Shown here piece after piece: positions 50,135-58,279 of a stretch of 64,000 bases of DNA; the stretch's first letter is position 1, and every line of letters starts with the position of its first letter. The stretch covers positions 4,278,001 to 4,342,000 of the forward strand of contig NZ_CP146022.1 in NCBI RefSeq assembly GCF_036967205.1, written 5' to 3'. The stretch is from Streptomyces sp. Q6 (lineage in GTDB: Bacteria > Actinomycetota > Actinomycetes > Streptomycetales > Streptomycetaceae). The notes below the pieces were generated by a model. The model had not been told where the DNA came from and ran no database searches. It saw nothing but the letters and a program-made list of their open reading frames with translations. The position numbers and the translations under genes are program-made.

Positions 50135-51595
50135 CTACTTGCTGTTGATGACCGCCTGCATCACGCTCTTGGCGATCGGGGCGGCGAGGCCGCCACCGGA
50201 GATGTCGTCACGGTTGGCGCTGCCGTCCTCGACGACGACGGCGACGGCGACCGGGGACCCGGAGGTCGTCTTCGCGTAGGAGACGAACCAGGCGTAGGGC
50301 TTCTCGCTGTTGTCGACGCCGTGCTGGGCGGTACCGGTCTTGCCGCCGACGGTGACGTTGGGGATGCGGGCGTTCTGGCCGGTGCCGTCGTTGACGACGG
50401 TCTCCATCATCGACTGGAGCCGCTGTGCGTTCTCCTCGGAGAGCGGCTTGCTCAGTTCCTCGGGCTTGGTCTTCTCGATCGTGTCGAGGTTCGAGGCCTT
50501 GAGCTCGTCGACCATGTACGGCTTCATGAGGGTGCCGTCGTTGGCGATCGCGGAGGCGACCATGGCCATCTGGAGCGGGGTGGCCGCGGTGTTGTACTGG
50601 CCGATGGAGGAGAGGGCGGTCTGCGAGGGGTCCATGTCCTTGGAGAACACGGAGGCGTTGGCGCGGACCGGGACGAACTGTTCCTCGTTGAAGCCGAACT
50701 TCTCGGCCTCCTCGCGCATCGTGTCCACGCCCATGTCCTGGCCGAGCTTGCCGAACACGGAGTTGCAGGAGACGCGCAGCGCCTCACGCAGGGACACGTT
50801 CTCGCACTGGATGGCGCCCTCGTTCTTCAGCTCCGTCCTGGTGTTCTTCATGATGAACGGCACCGGGGAGTCCGTCTTGGCGTCCGGGTCGGTGACCTTC
50901 CCGCTCTCCAGGGCGGCCGCGGCGGTGACCAGCTTGAAGGTGGAGCCCGGCGGATAGGTCTCGCGCAGCGCCCGGTTGAGGAGCGGCTTGTCCTTGTCCT
51001 TGTCGAGCTTCGCGAACGTCTCGCCTTCCTTGGTGGAGTTGCCGGCGAAGACCGAGGGGTCGTACGAGGGGGTGGAGGCGAGCGCGAGGATCTTGCCGGT
51101 GGACGGCTCGATGGCGGCGACGGCACCCTTGCCGCGGTTCTTCAGGCCGTCGTAGGCGGCCTGCTGTGCCTTGGCGTTGAGGGTGGTGACGACGTTGCCG
51201 CCCTCCTTCTTCTTGCCCGTGACCATGTCCAGGGTGTTGCGGAAGAAGAGCCGGTCGTCGTTGCCGGTGAGGATGCCGTCCTCGATGGACTCGATCTGGC
51301 TGGCGCCGACGGTCTGTGAGGCGTAGCCGGTGACGGGCGACCACATGGGCCCGTTCTTCCAGGTCCGCTTGTACTTGAGGTCGGTGCCGGAGGTCGCCTT
51401 GGAGCCGGTGATCGACTTGCCGTCGACGATGATGTCGCCGCGCGGTGTGGAGTACCGGGCGATGGTGACGCGGCGGTTGTTGTCGTCGGAGGCGAGGTCG
51501 TCGGCCTTGACGTACTGGAGCCAGTTGTCGCGGATCAGGAGGGTCAGGACCAGGAGTCCGCAGAAGATCGCGATGCGGCGCAGGGGCTTGTTCAC
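50135..51595 (-). CDS. pbpA: Penicillin-binding protein PbpA (class B transpeptidase)
   Basis: 486 residues. A single N-terminal membrane anchor (RRIAIFCGLLVLTLLI) and a dimerisation domain precede the transpeptidase domain, with SxxK in PPGSTFKLV, SxN in VSCNSVFGKL and KTG in VGGKTGTAQHG. Start GTG 51595 overlaps the stop of the SEDS gene (GTGA); an open frame upstream is a shadow of that gene. The SEDS-bPBP pair is a peptidoglycan synthase unit. Equivalent to Rv0016c. Confidence 0.95.
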   Translation of the reverse strand: MNKPLRRIAIFCGLLVLTLLIRDNWLQYVKADDLASDDNNRRVTIARYSTPRGDIIVDGKSITGSKATSGTDLKYKRTWKNGPMWSPVTGYASQTVGASQIESIEDGILTGNDDRLFFRNTLDMVTGKKKEGGNVVTTLNAKAQQAAYDGLKNRGKGAVAAIEPSTGKILALASTPSYDPSVFAGNSTKEGETFAKLDKDKDKPLLNRALRETYPPGSTFKLVTAAAALESGKVTDPDAKTDSPVPFIMKNTRTELKNEGAIQCENVSLREALRVSCNSVFGKLGQDMGVDTMREEAEKFGFNEEQFVPVRANASVFSKDMDPSQTALSSIGQYNTAATPLQMAMVASAIANDGTLMKPYMVDELKASNLDTIEKTKPEELSKPLSEENAQRLQSMMETVVNDGTGQNARIPNVTVGGKTGTAQHGVDNSEKPYAWFVSYAKTTSGSPVAVAVVVEDGSANRDDISGGGLAAPIAKSVMQAVINSK

Positions 51596-53028
51596 GGTCG
51601 GACCACCTGGGTCATCTCGGCGTCGGGGCTGGGCGTGGGGCTGGGCGCGGGTCGGCGCGCGGTGTCGCTGATCCTGATCAGGATGCCGATGAGCGCCCAG
51701 TTGGCGATGACGGAGGATCCGCCGTACGCGAGGAAGGGCATCGTCATACCGGTGAGCGGGATGAGCCCCATGACGCCGCCGGCGACGACGAAGACCTGGA
51801 GGGCGAAGGCGCCGGACAGGCCGATGGCGAGGAGCTTGCCGAAGGGGTCGCGGGCGGCGAGGGCGGTGCGTACGCCGCGCTCGACGATCAACGCGTAGAT
51901 CAGCAGCAGTGCCATCAGGCCGGCCAGGCCGAGCTCTTCGCCGAAGGTGGCGAGGATGAAGTCGGAGTTGGCGGCGAAGCGGATGAGTTCGGAGTGGCCC
52001 TGGCCCCAGCCGGTGCCGAGGGTGCCGCCGGAGCCGAACGCCCACAGGGCCTGCATGGCCTGCTCGGAGTGGCCGGCGACGCCCGCGCGGGAGAGCGTGT
52101 ACTCCTTCATCGGGTCGAGCCAGGCGTCGACGCGCTGCTGGATGTGCGGTTCGAAGCTGGCCACGCCGACGGCGCCGACCGCGGACATCAGCAGACCGAA
52201 GACGATCCAGCTGGTCCGCTCGGTGGCGACGTACAGCATGATGACGAACATTCCGAAGAACAGCAGCGACGTACCGAGGTCGGTCTCGAAGACGAGGATG
52301 AGGATCGAGATCGCCCAGACGACGAGGATCGGTCCGAGGTCGCGGCCGCGCGGCAGGTAGAGGCCCATGAAGCGGCGCGAGGCGAGCGCGAGGGCGTCCC
52401 GCTTCACCATCAGGTAGCCGGCGAAGAAGATCGCGAGAACGATCTTCGCGAACTCGCCGGGCTGGATGGAGAACGAGCCGATGTGGATCCAGATCTTGGC
52501 GCCGTACAGGTTCACGCCGAGGCCGGGGACCAGCGGCAGGAGCAGCAGGACGATCGCGCCGAGCATGGAGATGTAGGTGTAGCGCTGGAGGACGCGGTGG
52601 TCCTTGAGGAACAGCAGCACGATGATGAACAGCGCGATGCCGATGGCGGTGTAGAGCAGCTGCTTGGGTGCGGCGCTGCCGGCCTGGCCGATCGACTGGA
52701 GCAGTTCGGACTGGTCGAGCCGCCAGATGACGACGAGGCCGAGGCCGTTGAGGAGGGTGGCCAGCGGCAGCAGCAGCGGGTCCGCGTACGCGGCGAATCT
52801 GCGGACGACGATGTGGGCGACGCCTGCGAGCAGGCCGAGCCCCAGGCCGTAGCCGAGGATGCCGGTGGGCAGCTCGCCGTTGAGGGCGAGGCCGACATTG
52901 GCGTACGCGAACACCGGGATGACCACGGCGAACACGAGCAAGGCCAGCTCGGTGTTGCGCCGGCTCGGTGCTCCGATCGCTCCGATGGTCGACGTATGGG
53001 TCGTGGAACTGCTGCTGAGACTGCTCAT
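51592..53028 (-). CDS. SEDS-family peptidoglycan polymerase (FtsW/RodA)
   Basis: 478 residues from ATG 53028; a TTG at 53037 is less likely. About twelve transmembrane helices. SEDS signatures are FETDLGTSLLFFGMFVIMLYVA (with the conserved Asp in the large loop region), GWGQGHSELIRFAANSDFILATFGEELGLAGL and GLIPLTGMTMPFLAYGGSS. It polymerises glycan strands from lipid II together with PbpA. The operon position equals Rv0017c (rodA); Streptomyces annotation often says FtsW. The operon alone does not decide elongation versus sporulation role. Confidence 0.94.
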   Translation of the reverse strand: MSSLSSSSTTHTSTIGAIGAPSRRNTELALLVFAVVIPVFAYANVGLALNGELPTGILGYGLGLGLLAGVAHIVVRRFAAYADPLLLPLATLLNGLGLVVIWRLDQSELLQSIGQAGSAAPKQLLYTAIGIALFIIVLLFLKDHRVLQRYTYISMLGAIVLLLLPLVPGLGVNLYGAKIWIHIGSFSIQPGEFAKIVLAIFFAGYLMVKRDALALASRRFMGLYLPRGRDLGPILVVWAISILILVFETDLGTSLLFFGMFVIMLYVATERTSWIVFGLLMSAVGAVGVASFEPHIQQRVDAWLDPMKEYTLSRAGVAGHSEQAMQALWAFGSGGTLGTGWGQGHSELIRFAANSDFILATFGEELGLAGLMALLLIYALIVERGVRTALAARDPFGKLLAIGLSGAFALQVFVVAGGVMGLIPLTGMTMPFLAYGGSSVIANWALIGILIRISDTARRPAPSPTPSPDAEMTQVVRP

Positions 53029-53056
53029 GGCGTGCAAAGGCCCCCAACGGCTCTTA

Positions 53057-54646
53057 CTACTTGGCGCACGCCTTGGCCAGCTGCTGCTCTTCCTCGGAGA
53101 GAGTGGGGCCAGGGGTGGGCGTGGGAGAGGTCTTGGACTTGCCGGACGGCGACGACGAGGGGTCGGACGGGGTCGGCGTGGGTGCGGTGGTCGCGGTGCG
53201 GTACGACGCCTTGGAGGCGGTGCCGCCCGTCGTCGTTCCGCCGGCTTCGCCTTCGCCCGTCTTCGCGTTCTTGTCGTTCTCGGCCTGCTGGCGCTTGGCC
53301 TGCTTCTCGCAGGCGGTGGCCTGGGCCGACAGTTCGTCGATCTTGTCCTGGGCGGCGGCGAGGTCGCCTTCGGCGATCGTCGCCTCGACCTGCTTGCGCT
53401 GGTACGGCGGCAGGTACTTGAGCTCGATCTCGGGGTGGTTCTTCTCCACCTTGGACAGGCTCACCCAGGCGAGGTCCTGGTTGATGCCGCGGTAGAGCGC
53501 CACGTTGTCGTCGTTCGTGCCGACGTAGTACTGGGTCTGCGTCCAGCGGTATCCGCCGTAGAGGCCGCCGCCGATGACGGCGAGCGCGAGCACGATGTAG
53601 ATCGATCTCTTGAACCACTTGCGGCCGCGGCGCGGCTTGACGAAGTCCTCGTCGGAGTACGCGCCGAAGCCCCCCTCGGGTGCGTAGCCGGCGGGGTCTC
53701 CGCTGCCGGGCGGGCCGAATTCGCCGCCGCCCTGGCCGGGGACGGGCCGTCCGAGTCCGGAGGCGCGGCCCGCCGGGGTCTCCATGGCGCTGCCGTCCTG
53801 GAGCTGGTGCTGGTTCTCGGCGACCGCGCCGACGATGACGGGCGCGTCCGACATCTGGCCGGCGAGGGTGTCGCCGCTGTCCATGTCGAGGACGTCCGCG
53901 ATGATCACGGTGATGTTGTCGGGGCCGCCGCCGCGCAGGGCGAGCTGGATCAGGTCCTGGACCGTTTCCTGCGGGCCCTGGTAGCTGGCGAGGGTCTCCT
54001 CCATCGTCTGGTGGGAGACGACGCCGGAGAGGCCGTCGGAGCAGATCAGGTACCGGTCGCCGGCGCGTACCTCTCGGATGGAGAGGTCGGGTTCGACGTG
54101 GTCGCCGCTGCCGAGCGCCCGCATGAGGAGGGACCTCTGCGGGTGCGTGGTGGCTTCTTCCTCGGTGATGCGGCCCTCGTCGACGAGGCGCTGCACCCAC
54201 GTGTGGTCCTGGGTGATCTGCGTGAGTACGCCGTCGCGCAGCAGGTAGGCGCGCGAGTCGCCGACGTGGACGAGTCCGAGTCGCTGTCCTGTCCACAGGA
54301 GTGCGGTCAGGGTGGTCCCCATGCCTTCGAGCTGGGGGTCCTCCTCGACCATCATGCGGAGCTGGTCGTTGGCCCGCTGTACGGCCGTGCCGAGTGAGGT
54401 CAGGATGTCCGACCCGGGCACGTCGTCGTCGAGGGCGACGATGGTGGAGATCACCTCGGACGAGGCGACCTCGCCGGCGGCCTGGCCGCCCATGCCGTCG
54501 GCGATCGCGAGCAGCCGGGGGCCGGCGTAGCCGGAGTCCTCGTTGCCCTCGCGGATCATGCCTTTGTGCGATCCGGCGGCGAAGCGCAGTGACAGACTCA
54601 TGCGCACCTCGCCCGTCGGCTCCGGGTACATCCGCACGGTGCCCAC
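53057..54646 (-). CDS. pstP: PP2C-type Ser/Thr phosphatase PstP
   Basis: Reverses PknB-type phosphorylation. The frame from GTG 54646 gives 529 residues; ATG 54601 (MSLSLRFAAGSHKG) is an equally plausible start. The PP2C domain (about 16-250) has the metal-binding motifs REGNEDSGY, AIADGMGG, LVHVGDSRAYLLRDG, LICSDGLSG and GGGPDNITVII. A disordered linker, one transmembrane helix (IYIVLALAVIGGGLYGGY) and an extracellular domain with a coiled segment and a Thr/Ser/Pro-rich tail follow. Equivalent to Rv0018c. Confidence 0.94.
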   Translation of the reverse strand: MGTVRMYPEPTGEVRMSLSLRFAAGSHKGMIREGNEDSGYAGPRLLAIADGMGGQAAGEVASSEVISTIVALDDDVPGSDILTSLGTAVQRANDQLRMMVEEDPQLEGMGTTLTALLWTGQRLGLVHVGDSRAYLLRDGVLTQITQDHTWVQRLVDEGRITEEEATTHPQRSLLMRALGSGDHVEPDLSIREVRAGDRYLICSDGLSGVVSHQTMEETLASYQGPQETVQDLIQLALRGGGPDNITVIIADVLDMDSGDTLAGQMSDAPVIVGAVAENQHQLQDGSAMETPAGRASGLGRPVPGQGGGEFGPPGSGDPAGYAPEGGFGAYSDEDFVKPRRGRKWFKRSIYIVLALAVIGGGLYGGYRWTQTQYYVGTNDDNVALYRGINQDLAWVSLSKVEKNHPEIELKYLPPYQRKQVEATIAEGDLAAAQDKIDELSAQATACEKQAKRQQAENDKNAKTGEGEAGGTTTGGTASKASYRTATTAPTPTPSDPSSSPSGKSKTSPTPTPGPTLSEEEQQLAKACAK

Positions 54647-54726
54647 CCTCCGGTCGGGAGCGCGCCGGTGCCCGGTGCCGGGACTGCCGCGTCGGCTCGC
54701 TCGCTCCGCTCAATCATGATGTCGCA

Positions 54727-55245
54727 CTACTTCCGCAGCTCGATGACGGTCTTGCCGATGCGGATCGGTGCGCCCAGCGGGATCGGCTGGGGCGTCGTGA
54801 GCCGGGTCCGGTCGAGATACGTGCCGTTGGTGGACCCGAGATCCTCGACGATCCACTGACCGTCCCGGTCCGGGTAGATCCTGGCGTGCCTGCTGGACGC
54901 GTAGTCGTCGTCCAGGACGATCGTGCTGTCGTGTGCGCGGCCGAGCGTGATCGTCTGCCCCTGCAGTGCCACCGTCGTACCCGTGAGGGTGCCCTCGGAG
55001 ACGACCAGCTTCGTCGGGGCGCCGCGGCGCTGGCGGCCGCCGCCCGACTGCTGCTGGCGCTGTTGCGGAGGCGCGGCGGCCTGCCGTGCGGCCTGCTGCT
55101 GGCGGCCGCTGTCACGGCGCGCACCGCGCTGTGTGACACGTGTGCCGAACAGGTCGCTGCGGATGACCTGGACGGCCACGATCACGAACAGCCACAGAAC
55201 GGCCAGGAAACCCAACCGCATGACCGTCAGGGTCAGCTCTGACAT
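54727..55245 (-). CDS. fhaB: FHA-domain membrane protein FhaB (FipA)
   Basis: 172 residues from ATG 55245 (MSELTLTVMRLGFLAVLWLFVIVAVQVIRSDLFG), so an N-terminal transmembrane helix, a Gln/Arg-rich linker and a C-terminal FHA domain: LVVSEGTLTGTTVALQGQTITLGRAHDSTIVLDDDYASSRHARI...LGSTNGTYLDRTRL, with the phosphothreonine-binding Arg, Ser and Asn present. Because of the fhaA frameshift its frame appears fused to the end of fhaA, but it is a separate gene. Equivalent to Rv0019c. Confidence 0.93.
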   Translation of the reverse strand: MSELTLTVMRLGFLAVLWLFVIVAVQVIRSDLFGTRVTQRGARRDSGRQQQAARQAAAPPQQRQQQSGGGRQRRGAPTKLVVSEGTLTGTTVALQGQTITLGRAHDSTIVLDDDYASSRHARIYPDRDGQWIVEDLGSTNGTYLDRTRLTTPQPIPLGAPIRIGKTVIELRK

Positions 55246-55255
55246 TGCCCCCGCT

Positions 55256-56097
55256 TCACCCTTCGGCTTGCCTGTAAACGATGGTGGTTTGGCCCACGAC
55301 GATCCGCGAGCCGTCGCGGAGCGTAGCGCGGGTGGTGTGCTGCCCGTCCACCACGATCCCGTTGGTGGACCCCAGATCCTGGATCGTCGAGGGTGTTCCG
55401 GTCCGGATCTCGCAGTGCCGGCGGGAGACGCCGGGGTCGTCGACGCGGACGTCCGCTTCGGTGGAACGGCCGAGGACGAGCGTGGGCCGGGAGATCTGGT
55501 GGCGGGTGCCGTTGATCTCGATCCAGTGGCGTACCCGGGCCCCGGGCAGCGGTCCTGCCGGGCCTCCGGCGGGACGCTGCGGCGACGGGGTCTGGGCCGG
55601 GCGGCCCGGGGCGGCGCGGACGGCATCGGGGGCGCGGCGGCGGCGGGCTGCGGGTATCCGTAGCCTCCCGGCGCCTGAGGGGGCCGGGCCGCGGCGGGCC
55701 GGTCGCCCTGCTGCTGGCTGGTGGACGACGCGAGGGTGCGGCTGCGTACTCGGTACAGACCCGTGTCCAGGTCCTCCGCCTTCTCCAGGTGCACCTTGAT
55801 CGGGCCCATGAAGGTGTAGCGCTGCTGCTTCGCGTAGTCGCGCACCATCCCGGACAGCTCGTCGCCGAGCTGGCCCGAGTAGGGGCTGAGGCGCTCGTAG
55901 TCGGGCGCGCTCAGCTCCACGATGAAGTCATTGGGGACGACGGTCCGCTCGCGGTTCCAGATCGTCGCGTTGTTGTCGCACTCGCGTTGCAGTGCGCCCG
56001 CGATCTCGACGGGCTGGACCTCGGACTTGAAGACCTTGGCGAAGGTGCCGTTGACCAGACCCTCGAGGCGCTGCTCGAACTTCTTCAGGACTCCCAT
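55256..56097 (-). CDS. fhaA: FhaA (DUF3662 plus FHA), frame broken
   Basis: The N-terminal DUF3662 domain (about 1-125) is intact: MGVLKKFEQRLEGLVNGTFAKVF...YTFMGPIKVHLEKAEDL. The C-terminal FHA domain (HWIEINGTRHQISRPTLVLGRSTEADVRVDDPGVSRRHCEI...LGSTNGIVVDG) is intact but in another frame. Adding one C (plus-strand G run 55594-55596) joins them as AARPQTPSPQRPAGGPAGPLPGARVRHWIE, giving 280 residues, the usual length. As sequenced, translation would run on through the FHA region in the wrong frame and into fhaB. The start is ATG 56097 behind GAAGGAGGTG. FhaA binds phosphorylated partners such as the MurJ-linked pseudokinase in mycobacteria. Confidence 0.88.
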
Positions 56098-56589
56098 GGG
56101 GCACCTCCTCCTTCGTAGCCGTCCTGCGTGCCGTTGTCGCCGTGTCCGCGGCGACCTTCTTGGTACTGCTTACTGATCGTATCCACGCGTCGGGAAATCG
56201 GCTGGTTCCCCCTGTCCGCCCGGTCGATGAGTGTCGACGCTCACAGCTCCTCTTGCGGCTCTTCTCTGCGGCTCCTCTGCGGCTCCTCTTGAGAGGGATC
56301 GTAGAGGTGGCCTCCGGACAGTGTCCCGTACGCGGCTGTGGAGCTGTCGGGGTCCGGCCGACTCCGGTACGAGACCGGTACGCGTCCGGTACGTGCCGGA
56401 GCGGGGGCGGTACGGGAGTTGTGCCGGAGGCGGTGCCGCGGACGGTGCCGTGCGGGAGGTCCGTCGTGTCAGGTGCCCGGCGGGCGGCCTCGGAAACGGA
56501 TGTGAATCCACCCTCTCCAGCGTGCTAATCTTCAGATGTCGAAAGGCGCCCGGCCCGCAAGGGCGAGGGAGCCGGAAGACACACCCAAT
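56098..56589. promoter_or_regulatory. Gene-free interval: fhaA operon and tRNA-Leu promoters
   Basis: About 490 bases without a gene. It must contain the minus-strand promoter of the fhaA-pknB operon. A short tandem array of GCGGCTCCTCT-like units lies at 56247-56292, and CCGGTACG motifs recur near 56365-56395. TAATCT at 56526-56531 is the tRNA-Leu -10. Confidence 0.55.
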
Positions 56590-56673
56590 GCGCGGGTGGC
56601 GGAATAGGCAGACGCGCTGGATTCAGGTTCCAGTGCCCGAAAGGGCGTGGGGGTTCAACTCCCCCCTCGCGCA
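56590..56673 (+). tRNA. tRNA-Leu(CAG)
   Basis: Type II tRNA: acceptor GCGCGGG/CTCGCGC (one G-U), D-arm GTGGCGGAATAGGCAGACGC, anticodon CAG at 56624-56626, long variable arm TGCCCGAAAGGGCG, and T-arm GGGGGTTCAACTCCCCC. CCA is not encoded. Confidence 0.98.
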
Positions 56674-56678
56674 CAGCG

Positions 56679-56714
56679 AAAAGCCCCGTAGATCTTCGGA
56701 TCTGCGGGGCTTTT
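56679..56714. terminator. tRNA-Leu terminator
   Basis: AAAAGCCCCGTAGATC, loop TTCG, GATCTGCGGGGCTTTT: a 16-bp stem with one mismatch and a T-tract on each strand. Confidence 0.9.
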
Positions 56715-56820
56715 GCGTTGCCTAGGGGTGCTTGTCCGCCGGGGGGTGGCGGGTTGCCCGTGGACGGCGATCAGGGCGCCGCGACCGATGGCCCGCGACG
56801 CCCTGTGGGGTATGTCACCT

Positions 56821-57474
56821 TCACGCGGCGAGGCGTGCGGCGATCTCCTTGCCCTTCCGCTCGGCGGCGACGAGGGCCTGCTCGCGGGAGGCCTCGTAGA
56901 GCGGGACGAGCTCGGCCATGGCCGGGTTCTGCGGGGCCATCGTCAGCTCCGGAACGATGAAGTCGATGTCCAGGGCGAGGGTGTCGCGCAGGGTCGCCTC
57001 CAGGTAGTTCTGCACGTACTCCATGCCCTCGCGCGGGGTGCCCGGCGCGTAGGAGCCGCCGCGGCTGGCGACGACGGTGACCGGGGTGCCCTTGGCGGCC
57101 GGGGCGTCGACGCCGGCGGTGCGGCCGAACAGGATCACGTTGTCCAGCCACGCCTTGAGCGTCGACGGGATCGAGTAGTTGTACATGGGGGCGCCGATCA
57201 GGATCGCGTCCGCCTGCTCCAGTTCCTCGATGAGCCGCACCCGCTCGGCGAAGGCCGCGGCCTGCTCGGGGGTGTGCGTCGACGGGTCGGAGAAGCCGGC
57301 GAGGTGCGTGTCGGCGGTGATGTGCGGCACCGGGTTCGCGCTCAGGTCGCGGTAGACGACGGTGCCCTGCGGATGCTGCGCCTCCCATGCCGTGCGGAAG
57401 GCGTCGGTGACGGTGCGCGAGGCCGAGGCGGAGCCCGGCAGGACCGAGGAATCGATGTGCAGCAGCGTGGCCAT
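56821..57474 (-). CDS. azoR: FMN-dependent NADH-azoreductase
   Basis: Flavodoxin-like quinone/azo reductase, 217 residues. The FMN phosphate loop is LLHIDSSVLPGSASASRTV, and the flavin-contacting segment APMYNYSIPSTLKAWLDNVILFGRT is followed by VVASRGGSYAPG. AzoR enzymes reduce quinones and azo compounds with NAD(P)H and protect from thiol and quinone stress. The start is ATG 57474. It is divergent from an HxlR regulator gene with 114 bases between; such pairs are normally regulator and target. Confidence 0.94.
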   Translation of the reverse strand: MATLLHIDSSVLPGSASASRTVTDAFRTAWEAQHPQGTVVYRDLSANPVPHITADTHLAGFSDPSTHTPEQAAAFAERVRLIEELEQADAILIGAPMYNYSIPSTLKAWLDNVILFGRTAGVDAPAAKGTPVTVVASRGGSYAPGTPREGMEYVQNYLEATLRDTLALDIDFIVPELTMAPQNPAMAELVPLYEASREQALVAAERKGKEIAARLAA

Positions 57475-57588
57475 GGCGTTACTCCCGTGGGGTCTGGTGA
57501 AAGCCTGGTGAAAGCGAGTAGGTAACTAGTAATAACACAGGGGCTTACTTTTTTTCATCCCCGTACGGGAGACCAGTACTCTGGAGGC
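57475..57588. promoter_or_regulatory. azoR-hxlR divergent promoter/operator
   Basis: An unusually A/T-rich patch for this genome (GTAACTAGTAATAACAC then TTACTTTTTTTC, 57521-57556) between divergent genes, with ACTAGT palindromic at its centre (57524-57529). Likely overlapping promoters and HxlR-binding site. Confidence 0.55.
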
Positions 57589-57999
57589 ATGGCGCGCAAC
57601 GGGGACGACAGGAACGGACCGGGGGCGGGAGCTGCCCTGGCGCACGGCGCCGGGCCCTGCTCCACGGTCGACATCGGGATGACGCGCGTCTTCGCGCTCC
57701 TCGGCAAGCGCTGGACCGGGCTGATCGTCACCGTCCTGGTGTCCGGGCCCGTCCACTTCTCCGACCTGCGCAGGTCCATCCCCGGCATCAGCGAACGCAT
57801 GCTGTCCGACCGGCTCACCGAACTCGGCGCGGCCGGACTCGTCGTGCGCGAGGTCGACGAAGGGCCGCCGCTGCGCGTCTCCTACCGGCTGACCGAGGCG
57901 GGCGCGGCGCTGCGGCCCGCGCTGAACGAACTGGGCGAGTGGGCCGAGAAGTACCTGGGGGCCGAGGGCGGGACCTGCCCGGAGGAGTTCCGGAAGTAG
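57589..57999 (+). CDS. HxlR-family transcriptional regulator
   Basis: 136 residues. The HxlR winged helix spans about 22-112: GPCSTVDIGMTRVFALLGKRWTGLIVTVL, FSDLRRSIPGISERMLSDRLTELGAAGLVVREV, and RVSYRLTEAGAALRPALNELGEWA. The single Cys (CSTVDI) is at the place used for redox or electrophile sensing in quinone-sensing members (YodB/QsrR type). Start ATG 57589 has a GGAGGC site. Probably represses azoR and itself. Confidence 0.9.
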   Translation: MARNGDDRNGPGAGAALAHGAGPCSTVDIGMTRVFALLGKRWTGLIVTVLVSGPVHFSDLRRSIPGISERMLSDRLTELGAAGLVVREVDEGPPLRVSYRLTEAGAALRPALNELGEWAEKYLGAEGGTCPEEFRK

Positions 58000-58135
58000 C
58001 GGCTCGCGGGAGTAGGGCGGGAGCAGGGGCGGACCTGGCGGCTCGCGGGGGCGGGTTCGGACGTGGCGGCTCGGGGGAGCGGGTTCGGACGTGGCGGCTT
58101 GCGGGAGAGGGTTCGCAAGTTGCGGCTCATGGGAG
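57999..58135. repeat. 28-base tandem repeat
   Basis: Units beginning GCGGCTCG at 57999 (expanded to 39 bases), 58038, 58066, 58094 and a partial at 58122. Units at 58038 and 58066 share GCGGGTTCGGACGTG. They start at the end of hxlR. Confidence 0.85.
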
Positions 58136-58279
58136 CTGTGGGGTCTCGGGGTTGTGCATAGGCGGCGGGTTTTCCACAGGCTCTGACGAGGTTTTCCGCG
58201 CGGCGGTACGGTCGTGACCGATCACTGAGCAGGCGCGGAAGGGCCCGGCAGGCGCAGGGCCAGGGGGAGGCGGTCGTCC

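Noticed and set aside
50135-53047. 970-codon minus-strand frame suggesting a SEDS-PBP fusion
   Set aside because: The first half is an out-of-frame shadow of the SEDS gene; pbpA starts at GTG 51595.
54727-56097. 456-codon frame suggesting a FhaA-FhaB fusion
   Set aside because: It arises from the one-base defect in fhaA; both genes have their own starts and domains.
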